Positions 44,967 to 54,886 are shown, numbered from the stretch's first letter. The stretch is DNA of 58,192 nucleotides from Campylobacteraceae bacterium (GCA_031255525.1 JAIRSJ010000029.1:1-58192), one strand, 5' to 3'. Made by a program: numbers and translations. Notes: generated by a model from the letters alone, not told the origin.

Positions 44967-46282
44967 TCCTCTTTTGTCAAAATTTTATTTTTTAACTCAT
45001 CTACTTTTAATCTAAAGTCTTCATTATTTTGAATTAATTCGTTTATTTTTTTCATGTTGTGTGATACCGCAGTGTGGTCTTTCATTCCGAAAAATGATGC
45101 TAAAGACGGCATAGAATTTGGTGTCAATTCTCTTGCTAAATATATGCCTATTCTCCTCGCTTCTACTATATTGATAGAACGCTTCTTTGATTTTATTTCA
45201 CTTGGTTTTATATTGAGCTCTTTTGACACGACTTTAATGATATTTTCCAAAGTTATATTTTTATATCTCTCTTTTAGTTGATCTTTTAGTACGTTTTTTG
45301 CAAAATCAAGTGTTATATTTTGTCTTGTTAACATAGCAAAAGCATTTAAATTTATAATCGCACTTTCTATCTCTCTTATATTATCTCCCATATTCGATGC
45401 TATATAATCAACTATATCTTTGTTAAGATTTATACCGTCAAGTTCGCATTTTTTATTTATTATGGCTATTTTTGTTTCAAGTTCAGGATATCCTATATCT
45501 GCTATCAAACCCCATTCGAATCTGCTTTTTAATCTCTCTTCAATACCATCTATCACTTTAGGTGGCTTATCTGAAGTTAATACAATCTGTTTTTTAATAG
45601 TATGAAGTTCATTAAATGTATGAAAAAATTCCTCTTGAGTTTGTATCTTGTTTGATAAAAACTGTATGTCATCAATCAGTAAAAAATCACATTTTCTGTA
45701 TTTTTCTCTGAATCTATCCATAATTTTATTCATAGAGTGGTGTATATAATCGTTTAAAAACTGCTCGCTTGTAGCATATATAACAAGTTTATCGTGATTT
45801 TGTGCGTAATTTCCTATCGCGTGTATAAGATGAGTTTTTCCTATTCCGGTTGGTCCGTAGATAAATATAGGATTGTAAACCATACCCGGTTTCGAAGCTG
45901 CAGCCTTTGCTACGGTATATGCGTAATTATTTGAACTTCCGACTACAAAATTATTAAAGTTATACGAAGGATTTAAAATGCTGTTTTTAAACTCTTTCTC
46001 TTTTTGTATAATTTTATTAGATGTTTTTTTGTTGTTTTCTATTGTATTTTTAAGTATAAACTCCACAGAATATTTTATACCTGTCTCTTGTTCAAACAGA
46101 TGAGATATTTTTTCCGTGTATTTTGTTTTTACCCAATTTAATATCAAAAGATTCGGTACATCAAATACTACCGTGCCGGACTTTGACTCTTTTTCATTGT
46201 AGCTTAGTTGTTTAATATATCTGTCATATTCGCCAAAAGGTATCTCATTTTTTAGAAGTTCAAATACATTATCAGATAACAA
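44963..46282 (-). CDS. dnaA: Chromosomal replication initiator DnaA
   Basis: NPIFIYGPTGIGKTHLIHAIGN, FLLIDDIQFL, DHTAVSHNMKKI. Confidence 0.98.
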   Translation of the reverse strand: MLSDNVFELLKNEIPFGEYDRYIKQLSYNEKESKSGTVVFDVPNLLILNWVKTKYTEKISHLFEQETGIKYSVEFILKNTIENNKKTSNKIIQKEKEFKNSILNPSYNFNNFVVGSSNNYAYTVAKAAASKPGMVYNPIFIYGPTGIGKTHLIHAIGNYAQNHDKLVIYATSEQFLNDYIHHSMNKIMDRFREKYRKCDFLLIDDIQFLSNKIQTQEEFFHTFNELHTIKKQIVLTSDKPPKVIDGIEERLKSRFEWGLIADIGYPELETKIAIINKKCELDGINLNKDIVDYIASNMGDNIREIESAIINLNAFAMLTRQNITLDFAKNVLKDQLKERYKNITLENIIKVVSKELNIKPSEIKSKKRSINIVEARRIGIYLARELTPNSMPSLASFFGMKDHTAVSHNMKKINELIQNNEDFRLKVDELKNKILTKEE

Positions 46283-46390
46283 AGCGCACCCTTAAAAACA
46301 TAAATAACTTATATTTTATCCAATTTTCGTTGAATTGTATGTTAAATAAAAGAGTGTTACAATTGCGAAAATAAGATATAAAGGACTTCT

Positions 46391-46861
46391 TTGATCATTT
46401 TAGGGATAGATCCCGGAAGCAAAAATTGCGGATACGCGTTGATAGAAAAAAATTTTAACAGACTCAAACTTGTAGAAGCAGGACTAATAAAAATAAAATC
46501 AAGTGAATTACAATATCAAATAACAGAACTTGTAGAGGGAATGGATATTATATTTAAAAACAATAAGATAGATGAAGTTGCCATCGAGGATATCTTTTAT
46601 GCGTACAATCCGAAAACCGTTTTAAAATTGGCGCAATTTAGAGGGGCTTTGAGTCTTAAGATTTTGCAAGTTTTTGGAAATTTTAACGAATATACTCCCT
46701 TGCAGGTTAAAAAATCCGTCACAGGAAAAGCGAAAGCGAAAAAAGAGCAAGTGGCTTTTATGGTTAAAAGGATCCTTGGCATCAATCAAGAGATAAAACC
46801 GCTTGATATCACGGACGCTATCGCTGTTGCCCTGACCCATGCACAAAGGATAAAGGCGTAG
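46391..46861 (+). CDS. ruvC: Holliday junction resolvase RuvC
   Basis: [43 protein letters not shown] start. Confidence 0.96.
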   Translation: MIILGIDPGSKNCGYALIEKNFNRLKLVEAGLIKIKSSELQYQITELVEGMDIIFKNNKIDEVAIEDIFYAYNPKTVLKLAQFRGALSLKILQVFGNFNEYTPLQVKKSVTGKAKAKKEQVAFMVKRILGINQEIKPLDITDAIAVALTHAQRIKA

Positions 46862-46913
46862 AAATAATACATACAAACTTCATTTTTCTTCCGCCATTTC
46901 CGTTTTTCTTTTT

Positions 46914-46942
46914 GTCATTCCCGCGCAGACTGAAATCCAAAC
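46914..46942. repeat. GTCATTCCCGCG-type intergenic repeat, copy 1
   Basis: gtcattcccgcgcagactgaaatcc; compare copy at 48859. Confidence 0.5.
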
Positions 46943-47474
46943 AAGCGAAGTGTTTTCGTTTTATCAAAATATTTCATCGAAAAACTATAAGAAAATATTA
47001 GGATACAAAAGAAATACGAAAAGCTTCACTTAATAAAAATTTTTGTAAAATAGTATAAATCTTTTTTAAAGAATATAAAATGATTAAGATTAATTTAAGA
47101 ATTTTTGCGCAGAGAGAGAGAGAGAGTATCTTAAAAGAAGCTTAAATTATTCATTTCAAAAATATAACCGATTTTCTTTAATATCACAAAATTTCCCCCA
47201 AATTTCAAAATGCCCTCCGTCAAATAAAACATCTATCTTTAAGCGTGCGCGAGCTTGTTTAAAATATACAAACCTCTCAATTTTTGTCAAAAAACAACCA
47301 TTCATCTTTCCATTATCAATAATCTCAAATATTTCTCATTGTATGTCAAACCGTTTCTCTTTGTTATTTCCGTGCTCAAATAAAATGTATTTCTGCAAAA
47401 ATGACGGAAAGAAGACAATTTATCACTGCTATTTTTCACTCAACAATCACAAAATTTCCCATAAGGAGTTTCAC

Positions 47475-48740
47475 ATGAAAGATTTATTAAAGGCTGGGCT
47501 ATTGGCTCTTACACTTTTATTTTTAACAGGCTGCGGTGGAGGAGGCGGAAGTTCCGGCGGTGGTACCCAAGGTGGCGGTACTCCGGGCGGTGATACTCCC
47601 GAATACACCATCTCATTTTACGATGACAGTCTTGACCTTATAGATTCTACAGTTGAACAAAGAGGCAATGTCAATATCACAAGTTTAGCTGATGATCTTG
47701 GTATCATTTCAGCGATATACCCTGCAAACAGCAGTACGGATATCACAGGCGACAGCGCTTATGAAGAGTACAATCTGATCAAAGATGTCAATTTCTACAC
47801 TGTCCAAAATGTTCAGGAGGTAACCGACCAAGCGGGACTTAACTCCGTTAGAGATAATCTAATAGGTAAATATATACTGCTTGAGGATATTCCTCTAAAT
47901 GATGGAGATGGGGTTGATGCAACTGAAGGCTGGCTTCCGATAGGCGATAATTTAAATATGTTTACGGGCATCTTTAATGGAAACGGTTATAAAATAACAA
48001 ATCTTTGGATTGATAGATCATCAACTAATTATGTTGGTCTTTTTGGTTTTATTAGAAATGCTCAGATAAAAAATCTTGGAGTTGAGATAGCAGAGGGCAA
48101 GAGTGTAACGGGACTAAACTTTGTCGGCGGTATAGCGGGAAATGTTTTTAACAGCGCTACAATCCAAAATAGTTATGCAACGGGAAGCGTTAGTGGAAAT
48201 AGTCGGGTCGGCGGTATCGCCGGAAGCGTTGAAACCGGCTCCGCGATTACAAACAGCTATACAATGGGAAGCATTAGCGGAAACAGCTTTGTCGGTGGTA
48301 TAGCGGGAAATGTTTATAACAGCGCTACAATCCAAAATAGTTATGCAGCGGGAAGCATTAGCGGCACATACCAATATGTCGGCGGTATAGCGGGATATCT
48401 TTTCGACGGCTCTACAATCCAAAACAGCGCCGCTATTAATCCGTCGGTTACGGGGACAGATAATGTAAATCGCGTGGTCGGTTATATTCGCAATGACTAT
48501 GGCGTAAATATCGTTTCAAATAATTTCGCGCTTGATACGATGAGTGTAACAGGGACAATTAGTGGCAACGCGGGAACGAGTAAAACCGACGCGGAGCTAA
48601 AAACGCAGACAACCTATGAAGATGTAATAAACGGCGATGGATTAGGCGGTCTTGACTGGAGTTTTGGAGAGGACAAAGATAACCCTTGGAAGATAGACGA
48701 GGGCAGTGGTTATCCATATCTCTATTGGCAGGATTTGTAG
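47475..48740 (+). CDS. GLUG-repeat lipoprotein with Gly-rich tether
   Basis: MKDLLKAGLLALTLLFLTGCGGGGGSSGGG; four VGGIAG...IxNSYAxGSxSG repeats; start at 47475. Confidence 0.85.
   Translation: MKDLLKAGLLALTLLFLTGCGGGGGSSGGGTQGGGTPGGDTPEYTISFYDDSLDLIDSTVEQRGNVNITSLADDLGIISAIYPANSSTDITGDSAYEEYNLIKDVNFYTVQNVQEVTDQAGLNSVRDNLIGKYILLEDIPLNDGDGVDATEGWLPIGDNLNMFTGIFNGNGYKITNLWIDRSSTNYVGLFGFIRNAQIKNLGVEIAEGKSVTGLNFVGGIAGNVFNSATIQNSYATGSVSGNSRVGGIAGSVETGSAITNSYTMGSISGNSFVGGIAGNVYNSATIQNSYAAGSISGTYQYVGGIAGYLFDGSTIQNSAAINPSVTGTDNVNRVVGYIRNDYGVNIVSNNFALDTMSVTGTISGNAGTSKTDAELKTQTTYEDVINGDGLGGLDWSFGEDKDNPWKIDEGSGYPYLYWQDL
48123..48430 (+). repeat. ~84-bp tandem repeats encoding GLUG units (4 copies)
   Basis: gtcggcggtat-type starts at 48123, 48207, 48291, 48378 (spacing 84, 84, 87). 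Confidence 0.85.
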
Positions 48741-48780
48741 AGAGTTGAAATTAATCAGACTTTGAATATTTGAGAGTATC

Positions 48781-48806
48781 AAGGCGGGATAAACCCCGCC
48801 TTTTTT
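48781..48806 (+). terminator. Rho-independent terminator of the GLUG gene
   Basis: AAGGCGGG-ataaa-CCCCGCCTTTTTTG. Confidence 0.85.
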
Positions 48807-48858
48807 GTTTTTACTCTGTTTTGTCATTCACATTTTCCTTTGTCCCCCATACTCTTTT

Positions 48859-48886
48859 GTCATTCTTGCGTAGGTGGGAATAACGG
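48859..48886. repeat. GTCATTCCCGCG-type intergenic repeat, copy 2
   Basis: gtcattcttgcgtaggtgggaataacgg. Confidence 0.5.
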
Positions 48887-48893
48887 AGATAGC

Positions 48894-49050
48894 GTCATTG
48901 CAAGCATAGCGAAGCAATCTATCAACACAAAGTGTTTAATATTTTAGGTTTTTAAATTAGAAGTTTTTATTTTTTAACAATCAAGACAGCCAACATTTTT
49001 TGTACTTCCTCCGGATTGCTTTGCCCAGCTTCGCACTTTTCGCAATGACA
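48894..49050. repeat. Inverted pair of GTCATTGCRAGC...GAAGCAATC elements (REP/MITE-like)
   Basis: Left gtcattgcaagcatagcgaagcaatc 48894-48919; right ggattgctttgcccagcttcgcacttttcgcaatgac 49012-49049 in opposite orientation. Confidence 0.65.
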
Positions 49051-49104
49051 GAAAGGGTATTTTATTATAAGCCTAAAGTCTATCGAGCGCAAAAGTTGTT
49101 TAAA

Positions 49105-50270
49105 AAAGAGTCGAAAAAATTGTCATTTTATCTTTACCTCGCCAGATAACAATCAGCATGGAAGTCCCAAATGCCCAGCCTGAAAGTGCACTCGCATGCG
49201 TACCCAAGAACAATGTCCCGATAATGTAACCAAGCGCGCTTATCGCATCTCAGCCAAGCATTGTCCCGCCACCGAGTCCTGTCAAAGCTTCTTTGATAGA
49301 TGGTTTTTGAAATTCAAACCTTTTTTCTGCAAAAGAGGATACAAAAGCACCGCCGATAAGCCCAAACACCGATAAAGCGTTTTGATTTAGCCAAAATCTT
49401 GTGGCAGATCGCCGCACACTGCAAATGTGTCAAGTCCGTTCAGGCGTGAGAGTGTTGGATCAAACATGTTTGATACGGTGCGAACCCATGAAGCGATTGT
49501 AACAGTTACTTCCAAAGGTTTCATCTATATGATGGCAAAGATGCCGATAATTCCTATTAAACACCGCCGCTTCGGCAGTTCTACCGTTTTGTCAAAACTC
49601 TTTTTAACGCTTCTAAAAGGGCGGTGCGGGATTTGTGTACTTTTTTGCTGCCTGCAAGCCACACCATAAGATAACGCCAAGAAGTAAAATCGCACCAAGC
49701 TACCTCCTTCAGATACGAAGGTAGCCAATACTCGCATCCGCTATGTTAGAGTCGGAGCATCCCATGTATTAAAACCGATAAAAAATGCGATAACCGTTCA
49801 GATAAGAACAAAAAGTGAGATAAACGAACCCTTTGAGAGATGATACGGATGCGCACTTGTGCATGATTTCGCAACAACCATTCCAAACCCGAAAACAAAC
49901 CCGCCCGCCAAAAGTACCTCATTCACGTACCCTACATAAATATCAGGTGATATATCTGCGCCAAGCGGATTTGACTGCCAGCCTCCTATAACCAAGGTAT
50001 ATCCTATGATTCCCGCCGCGATAGACAAGTAGCAGTTGCCAGCGCTCCTATCGGGTCGTTATTTTCAAGTCAATCTCTTAAATGACAGTAAAAGCAAAAT
50101 CTACTTTTTTGTATGACAAAGCCAAGCGACAAGCCGCACAAAAGAGGGTATTTTGCTGTTTTTTGGAACAGTTGAGAGGCAACATGCAAAGATGAGCATA
50201 AAAAGAGATAATACAATGGCCGCTTTTTACTGCATACTTTTCCCCGAAAAAGCCCGCCATTTTAAGCGGA
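49105..50270 (-). pseudogene. Decayed YeeE/YedE-family (sulfur-compound) transporter
   Basis: Fragments in shifting frames: GLSLGFVIQKSRFCF..RD*LENNDPIGALATA; GYTLVIGGWQSNPLGADISPDIYVGYVNEVLLAGGFVFGFGMVVAKSCTSAHPYHLSKGSFISLFVLI*TVIAFFIGFNTWD; FGLIGGAFVSSFAEKRFEFQKPSIKEALTGLGGGTMLG*DAISALGYIIGTLFLGTHASALSGWAFG. Confidence 0.8.
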
Positions 50271-50279
50271 CTTGAAAGT

Positions 50280-51195
50280 TTACTTTGCAGACCAAATGGT
50301 GCCTGCGTGGTTGTTTATAGGAATTTTTACCGCATCGCCTACTCTGTTCATGAGCCGTCACAATTTTTTGTATCGCAGTCAAAGATCTTGCTTAGTGCAA
50401 ACCATATGCAGCTTGAACGCTCGCCGACTCGGCAATATGTTATGACGAGTTTTTGAGCTGTCTACACCGACATTGATGTATGGTTTTTAAGCTCTTTGAT
50501 GGGATTGACAGCCTGTCCTCAAGAGACATTAACGGTTGTTGGGGTGCCCGTACGGACAACTCTTGAATACATGCAGGTGCGAAAACTTTGCGCATACTCA
50601 TCAGCAGAGCGGATATCAAGCAGTTTTATCTTCGAGTCACCTTTCGCAACAACAAAGCATCATTCAGTCTTACCCGCAAGATAGAATCCACCTTGTCAAC
50701 CTTAAAGTTTGTAGTTTTTAAACTGTGGCGTTTTGTTGTTTGGTTCGTGCTTTTCGACCACCCCGTTTCACGTGCTCCCCGTTTAAAATCTTGGTGTTAG
50801 GAGCTCCGTATATATCAAACACTCGAGCTTCCCATGCGGCAAAGCAATTGTTAGTATTATCGTGCAAGATGACGATAATATCTTTTCTCATGCCGACTTT
50901 TGAGAGCAATTTTTTTAAAATCCTCCTTGCTTGCGACATCTCGTTTGATTTTATCGTTCAAGCTGGTATGCCGTGAGAAGTTAAGCGCATCCGGGATATG
51001 TCCGAGCTTATATACGCCGGGATTTAGGCTCACCTCTATAGTCCTCATTTTCGGATCATTCAAGTTTTTTACAAGTCACTTTGTGGACACAAGCGAATCA
51101 GTCGCGCTTGCAGCAGTCGTAAAGATAGCCGACAGATCCAATACAAACGTAATGCGCAGCAAAGATCTACGGTTTAAAAATACTACAGTTTTCAT
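50280..51195 (-). pseudogene. Decayed exported rhodanese / thiosulfate sulfurtransferase
   Basis: NDPKMRTIEVSLNPGVYKLGHIPDALNFSRHT..DKIKRDVASKEDFKK / LLSKVGMRKDIIVILHDNTNNCFAAWEARVFDIYGAPNTKILNG / KGDSKIKLLDIRSADEYAQSF / TVNVS*GQAVNP / LVITYCRVGERSS; several frames and stops. Confidence 0.85.
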
Positions 51196-51300
51196 GTTTA
51201 CATTCTAATGTAGTTTTGCAGTAGGACGATTTTGGTGCAAAATTCTTATATATTAAACCTATCAATAAATTATATTTGAAACCTGCGGAGCTATTTTTTA

Positions 51301-51340
51301 TGTGAAAAACTTTTCAACACAACATGTGAAAATGTGAAAA
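51301..51340 (+). promoter_or_regulatory. Cluster of three TGTGAAAA (TTTTCACA) DnaA-box-like octamers upstream of typA
   Basis: 51301-51308, 51325-51332, 51333-51340; plus imperfect inverted TTTTCAACA 51311-51319. Confidence 0.65.
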
Positions 51341-51420
51341 TATATACAAATTTCACGCTTAATACCATTTATAGTATATTTTGGATAGAATACTGCCCTT
51401 ATTAAAATTAGGAGTATTAT

Positions 51421-53223
51421 TTGAGTATGATAAGAAATATTGCTGTTATCGCTCACGTTGACCATGGTAAAACGACTTTAGTAGACGAACTTTTGAAACA
51501 ATCGGGAACTTTTGCCGAGCATCAGAGCGCAGGCGAACGAATGATGGACAGCAATGATATTGAAAAAGAAAGAGGCATAACAATCCTCTCTAAAAACACT
51601 TCCATCGCTTATAAAGGCTATAAGATCAATATCATAGACACTCCGGGACACGCTGATTTTGGCGGCGAAGTGGAACGTGTGTTGAAGATGGTTGACGGCG
51701 TTTTACTCTTGGTAGATGCACAAGAAGGTGTTATGCCTCAAACCAAATTTGTTGTTAAAAAAGCTTTGGGATTCGGATTAAAACCTATAGTTGTTATAAA
51801 TAAAATAGACAAACCGGCAGCCGATTCCGAGCGTGTGATAAACGAGATATTTGATTTGTTTGTAGCACTTGATGCAAATGATGAACAGCTCGATTTTCCT
51901 ATAATTTACGCCGCAGCGCGCGATGGATATGCTAAAAAAAATTTAAATGATAAAAATGAAAATCTTGAACCGTTGTTTGAGGTGATAACTACGCATATTC
52001 CAAGTCCGAGCGGCAAAGATGAAAACCCTGTGCAAGTGCAGATTTTTACACTTGATTATGATAATTACGTAGGTAAGATAGGAATAGCGCGTGTGTTTAA
52101 CGGTTCCATCAAAAAAAATCAAACCGTTATGCTTGCCAAAGCAAGCGGTGAGAGAATAAACGGACGCATTAGTAAACTTATAGGTTTTAAAGGTTTGGAA
52201 AGACTTGATATAAACGAGGCCGGTTCGGGGGATATTATTGCTATAGCTGGTTTCGACGCGCTTGATGTAGGAGATAGTATAGTAGATCCTTCAGATCCCA
52301 TGCCGCTTGATCCTTTGCATATCGAAGAACCTACCTTGAGCGTTGTTTTTGCCGTAAACGACAGTCCGTTAGCCGGACTTGAGGGAAAATATGTAACTTC
52401 AAACAAACTTTCCGAAAGACTTGAAAACGAAGTCAAGACAAATATCGCCATGAAATACGAAAGCATAGGCGAGGGCAAGTTTAAAGTGTCGGGTAGAGGA
52501 GAACTGCAAATAACCATTCTGGCTGAAAATATGAGAAGAGAGGGATTTGAATTTTCTCTTGGAAGACCGGAAGTTATCGTTAAGGAAGAAGACGGCGTGA
52601 AATTAGAGCCGTTTGAACATTTGGTCATAGATGTTCCGGATGATTGTACTGGAGCCGTGATAGAGAAGCTTGGGAAACGAAAAGCCGAAATGACCGCTAT
52701 GAATCCCACAGGAGACGGACAAACAAGGATAGAGTTTGAGATACCTGCCCGCGGACTTATAGGTTTTAGAAGTCAATTTTTGACCGATACAAGAGGCGAG
52801 GGCGTGATGAACCACTCATTTTTGGATTTTCGTCCTTTAAGCGGCAACGTGGAGCATCGCTCAAACGGCTCGCTTGTATCTATGGAAAACGGCGTGGCTC
52901 TTGGATACTCTTTGTGGAATTTGCAAGATAGGGGTGTGCTGTTTATAGATCCGCAGACAAAAGTTTATGTGGGTATGATCATCGGCGAACATTCGCGCCC
53001 CAATGATCTTGACGTAAATCCCATAAAAGGCAAAAATTTAACAAATGTAAGAGCTTCGGGAAGCGACGAGGCTATAAAACTGGTTCCGCCGCGAAGATTA
53101 AATTTGGAGCGCGCGCTTGAGTGGATAGAAGATGATGAAGTAGTAGAAGTAACGCCGAAAAATATCCGCGTCAGAAAAAAATATCTTGACCCGACAACGA
53201 GAAAAAGAATGTCAAAGGCATAA
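51421..53223 (+). CDS. typA: Ribosome-associated GTPase TypA/BipA
   Basis: [54 protein letters not shown]; start may be ATG 51427. Confidence 0.97.
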   Translation: MSMIRNIAVIAHVDHGKTTLVDELLKQSGTFAEHQSAGERMMDSNDIEKERGITILSKNTSIAYKGYKINIIDTPGHADFGGEVERVLKMVDGVLLLVDAQEGVMPQTKFVVKKALGFGLKPIVVINKIDKPAADSERVINEIFDLFVALDANDEQLDFPIIYAAARDGYAKKNLNDKNENLEPLFEVITTHIPSPSGKDENPVQVQIFTLDYDNYVGKIGIARVFNGSIKKNQTVMLAKASGERINGRISKLIGFKGLERLDINEAGSGDIIAIAGFDALDVGDSIVDPSDPMPLDPLHIEEPTLSVVFAVNDSPLAGLEGKYVTSNKLSERLENEVKTNIAMKYESIGEGKFKVSGRGELQITILAENMRREGFEFSLGRPEVIVKEEDGVKLEPFEHLVIDVPDDCTGAVIEKLGKRKAEMTAMNPTGDGQTRIEFEIPARGLIGFRSQFLTDTRGEGVMNHSFLDFRPLSGNVEHRSNGSLVSMENGVALGYSLWNLQDRGVLFIDPQTKVYVGMIIGEHSRPNDLDVNPIKGKNLTNVRASGSDEAIKLVPPRRLNLERALEWIEDDEVVEVTPKNIRVRKKYLDPTTRKRMSKA

Positions 53224-53285
53224 GATAAAAGCACAGGCTCGCAAAAGTTAGTTTTTATGAGCCATATCTTTTGCCGCAAAAATAT

Positions 53286-53323
53286 AAAAAACGATAAAGC
53301 AAAAATAGCTTTTTATCGTTTTT
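53286..53323 (+). terminator. Hairpin downstream of typA
   Basis: AAAAACGATAAA ... TTTATCGTTTTT. Confidence 0.6.
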
Positions 53324-53527
53324 GCACGCAAAAAATAAGATATCCATATTACTCAAATTTGCACCGTCCGTGTTTTGCAAATAGATTCTAGTGCAAGAGT
53401 TTTTGCTTTTATGCCGCAACGCAAGCCCTCAAAAAAACCATAAATACAAAAAGTCGCTATTTAAACTTGCTTTGCTATACGCAAAATAGCTTGCAGTACA
53501 TTTTTTTATCTGCTTTTCGCGCTTTTA

Positions 53528-53758
53528 TCATTTAAAGTGTCTTAGCGCTTTTGAAAAACAGAAAAACAATAGAAAAAATATCAGATCGCTGTAGTTGCTT
53601 CTATAGTGTTTATCAAGATAATAAGCCAAGCGGTTTGATAACAAAGCAGCTTTAAAGACTCTGCTTTTATTTTCATATGTCCAAGTTTTGCCTGTTACAA
53701 GCATGTAAATGACATTTAAAATGCTCTGCGGTATTTCAAGTTTTACCAAAATTTTCAA
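53528..53758 (-). CDS. Small hypothetical ORF
   Basis: MKILVKLEIPQSILNVIYMLVTGKTWTYENKSRVFKAALLSNRLAYYLDKHYRSNYSDLIFFLLFF; resembles sORF 38109..38270. Confidence 0.3.
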   Translation of the reverse strand: MKILVKLEIPQSILNVIYMLVTGKTWTYENKSRVFKAALLSNRLAYYLDKHYRSNYSDLIFFLLFFCFSKALRHFK

Positions 53759-54163
53759 AAATTATGACCTCTTTTTATCGTTATATTGTGCGGTTTAGTA
53801 CGAAGTGATACGGCATTGATATACAAAAATATTTCACATGATATTTGATTTTGCCGCAATAAGCTTTATTTTTCACGCCAACATATACTGCACCTAACAT
53901 TAGCCGTATTTGCTGTTAAATCATATTAACATGAAATAACAGATTGCTCTATTTCAAAGAAAATTTTTCTATTTTTTTTATAACAAAAATATTTATCAGA
54001 GTTTTTACATTGCCAAGATAAAAGTATTAGATACATGATAAACGTATATTAAATAGCAAATAAGATAATTATTTATTAAATATAAAGCATTACCGTATTT
54101 GATTTAACTTATTTTTATAAATACAGTTATACAATATTTACAATATTTTACGAAGGAGTAACA

Positions 54164-54886
54164 ATGAGTACATTGATTAAGCCATTTGGCATAGCTTTGA
54201 TTCTGGCTTTTTTAATTGGTTGCGGAGGAGGCGGAGACGGCTCTAATACATACACTTTCATTGACGACGGTACAGACGATGCGCAGAGTATTTTGTCTGA
54301 TTATTTGGCTGAAATCTTTCCACCGTTTGATAACTCTTTATATGTTCGCGATGTTATTAAGTTTCACAAGGCTGTAGAGTATATAGGGGTCTCTAGAGCC
54401 GCTGCCGGAAACTTCAACGCTTCCATGTATAGCAGAGGGTTTCGTGTGGATAGTGTTTATGGAAAAGGTTCTCCCAATTGTTCATATTATTTTTTAGGTG
54501 CATCACTTGAAGAATATAAAGGATTTGATCTTTGTCAAGATGGTAATAGTTGGCGCATCGGATTGAATTTGGTGAGTAGAAGTTTTCAGAGCAATATTGA
54601 TTTTAACAATGCTTTTGGTCGACCAAGTGACGGTACTATTCATGCCGAAGAGGTTACAATAGAATACGGCAATGTTGTTGATAGCATGTTGTCCAAATTT
54701 GAGAATTATTTTGGCAAACTGGGCTCAAGAGGCAAATTTGAGAGAGGTGAGTGCACAAAAGGCTGGCATGGTCCGACAAGCTGGAAATGCGTGAGCGGCG
54801 GTATACACTCCGGCTATCACTGGGATAGTTATTATGATGAAAGCGTAATTGAAAAGGGGCACGTGTTTTTTAAAAGAGTGCAATAG
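54164..54886 (+). CDS. Gly-rich-tether lipoprotein (possible paralog C)
   Basis: MSTLIKPFGIALILAFLIGCGGGGDGSN lipobox; FPPFDNS motif as in paralogs A/B; C-terminal Cys pair. Confidence 0.75.
   Translation: MSTLIKPFGIALILAFLIGCGGGGDGSNTYTFIDDGTDDAQSILSDYLAEIFPPFDNSLYVRDVIKFHKAVEYIGVSRAAAGNFNASMYSRGFRVDSVYGKGSPNCSYYFLGASLEEYKGFDLCQDGNSWRIGLNLVSRSFQSNIDFNNAFGRPSDGTIHAEEVTIEYGNVVDSMLSKFENYFGKLGSRGKFERGECTKGWHGPTSWKCVSGGIHSGYHWDSYYDESVIEKGHVFFKRVQ

Noticed and set aside
48114-48422. 102-aa minus-strand ORF with Ser/Asn/Arg repeats
   Set aside because: Shadow ORF antisense to the GLUG tandem repeats; its repeats mirror the plus-strand unit.
48123-48430. CRISPR-like spaced repeat
   Set aside because: The 84-bp periodicity is a coding tandem repeat in frame within a lipoprotein; no cas genes.
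49105-51195. Active recoding of TGA as Trp or Sec in the YeeE/rhodanese region
   Set aside because: Indels in homopolymers and a deletion also break the genes, and surrounding genes (recA, livM, livG) end with functional TGA stops, so decay under the standard code is simpler.
51181-51420. typA upstream region as the primary oriC
   Set aside because: The box cluster lacks a clear DnaA-trio and dnaA-dnaN has a more complete origin architecture; kept as an auxiliary-site hypothesis only.
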